Source of the DNA: Actinomycetes bacterium | GTDB taxonomy: Bacteria; Actinomycetota; Acidimicrobiia; Acidimicrobiales; Acidimicrobiaceae | Assembly (NCBI GenBank): GCA_021844725.1 | Contig: JAKBSX010000182.1 | Coordinates: 1-6,390, forward strand | Length of the DNA stretch: 6,390 nucleotides | Direction of reading: 5' to 3' | Shown here: positions 6,200-6,390 of the stretch, one piece after another | Position numbering within the stretch: position 1 is the stretch's first letter | How the letters are laid out: each line of letters begins with the position of its first letter | Program-made: the position numbers and the translations under genes | The notes under the pieces: model-generated | The model's database searches: none | What the model was told of the DNA's origin: nothing | The model's input: the letters and a program-made list of their open reading frames with translations, nothing else

Positions 6200-6390
6200 A
6201 TGGCAAAAAACCCATTCACTCCAACCTTCGGTGTAAACCCTCCATTACTTGTAGGACGGAATGACCTAATCGAGGAATTTGCCGCTTCTCTTGACGATGG
6301 GCCTGGCGCATCTGGTAGAGCAACTATTTACACTGGCGCTCGTGGTACAGGTAAAACTGTCATGCTGAACAAGGTGCAAGAGGTCGCCAA
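6200..6390 (+). CDS. AAA/ORC-like P-loop ATPase, N-terminal part only
   Basis: The gene runs off the right edge; 63 codons are visible. The product begins MAKNPFTPTFGVNPPLLVGR and continues with an acidic helix (NDLIEEFAASLDDGPG, 21-36). A beta strand, RATIYTG (40-46), leads into the Walker A motif GARGTGKT (46-53), with K52 and T53 placed to bind the ATP phosphates and Mg2+. The arrangement of an L-V/A-GR box about 25 residues before Walker A is typical of AAA ATPases of the archaeal/ORC-Cdc6-like type, which occur as ATP-binding proteins in many actinobacteria. Walker B and the C-terminal domain lie outside the window, so the role cannot be decided. The start is clear: it is the first ATG in frame and sits at the expected distance from a -10 box, with no ribosome binding site. 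Confidence 0.85.
   Translation, partial: MAKNPFTPTFGVNPPLLVGRNDLIEEFAASLDDGPGASGRATIYTGARGTGKTVMLNKVQEVA

Overview
The window looks like a chromosomal stretch of an actinobacterium of moderate GC content. The evidence is the Walker-A ATPase start at the right edge, which resembles actinobacterial ATP-binding proteins, the IS5-type transposase, and two lipoproteins with Ser/Thr-rich linkers. A mid-GC member of the Acidimicrobiia is my best guess, but this is inference without a database search. No rRNA, tRNA or CRISPR array was seen.

Layout. Positions 1-~894 hold an IS5-family insertion sequence whose transposase (35-889) is interrupted by one in-frame amber codon at 665-667. Directly after it, in another frame, comes a small exported protein of unknown function (about 907-1434). 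Its only usual start codon is a TTG, and its frame is open far back into the IS, so its true 5' end was probably lost or displaced by the insertion. A 214-bp gap with no convincing gene follows. Then come two large, divergently transcribed lipoprotein genes: 3724-1649 on the minus strand (691 aa, two Ig/TIG-like segments, four Asp-boxes, many cysteines) and 3931-5838 on the plus strand (635 aa, eight Asp-boxes, no cysteine except the lipidated one). They share a 206-bp intergenic region. Downstream are a hairpin, a probable 47-aa single-span membrane protein (5895-6038) and an AT-rich promoter region with direct repeats. Last is the first 63 codons of an AAA/ORC-like P-loop ATPase (6200 to the window end), probably translated from a leaderless mRNA.

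How it fits together. Four of the products (the 907 ORF, both Asp-box proteins and the small protein) are predicted to be exported or membrane-bound, so the centre of the window looks like a cell-surface locus. The two Asp-box lipoproteins probably form beta-propeller-like domains on the outer face of the membrane, but no catalytic function can be assigned. A 25-nt motif with 20 identities, all differences being transitions, occurs upstream of both the plus-strand lipoprotein gene and the ATPase gene. I see no clear sign of a complete new defence or mobile system. The most noteworthy points are the divergent Asp-box pair, the headless exported ORF next to the IS, and the promoter region of the ATPase gene.
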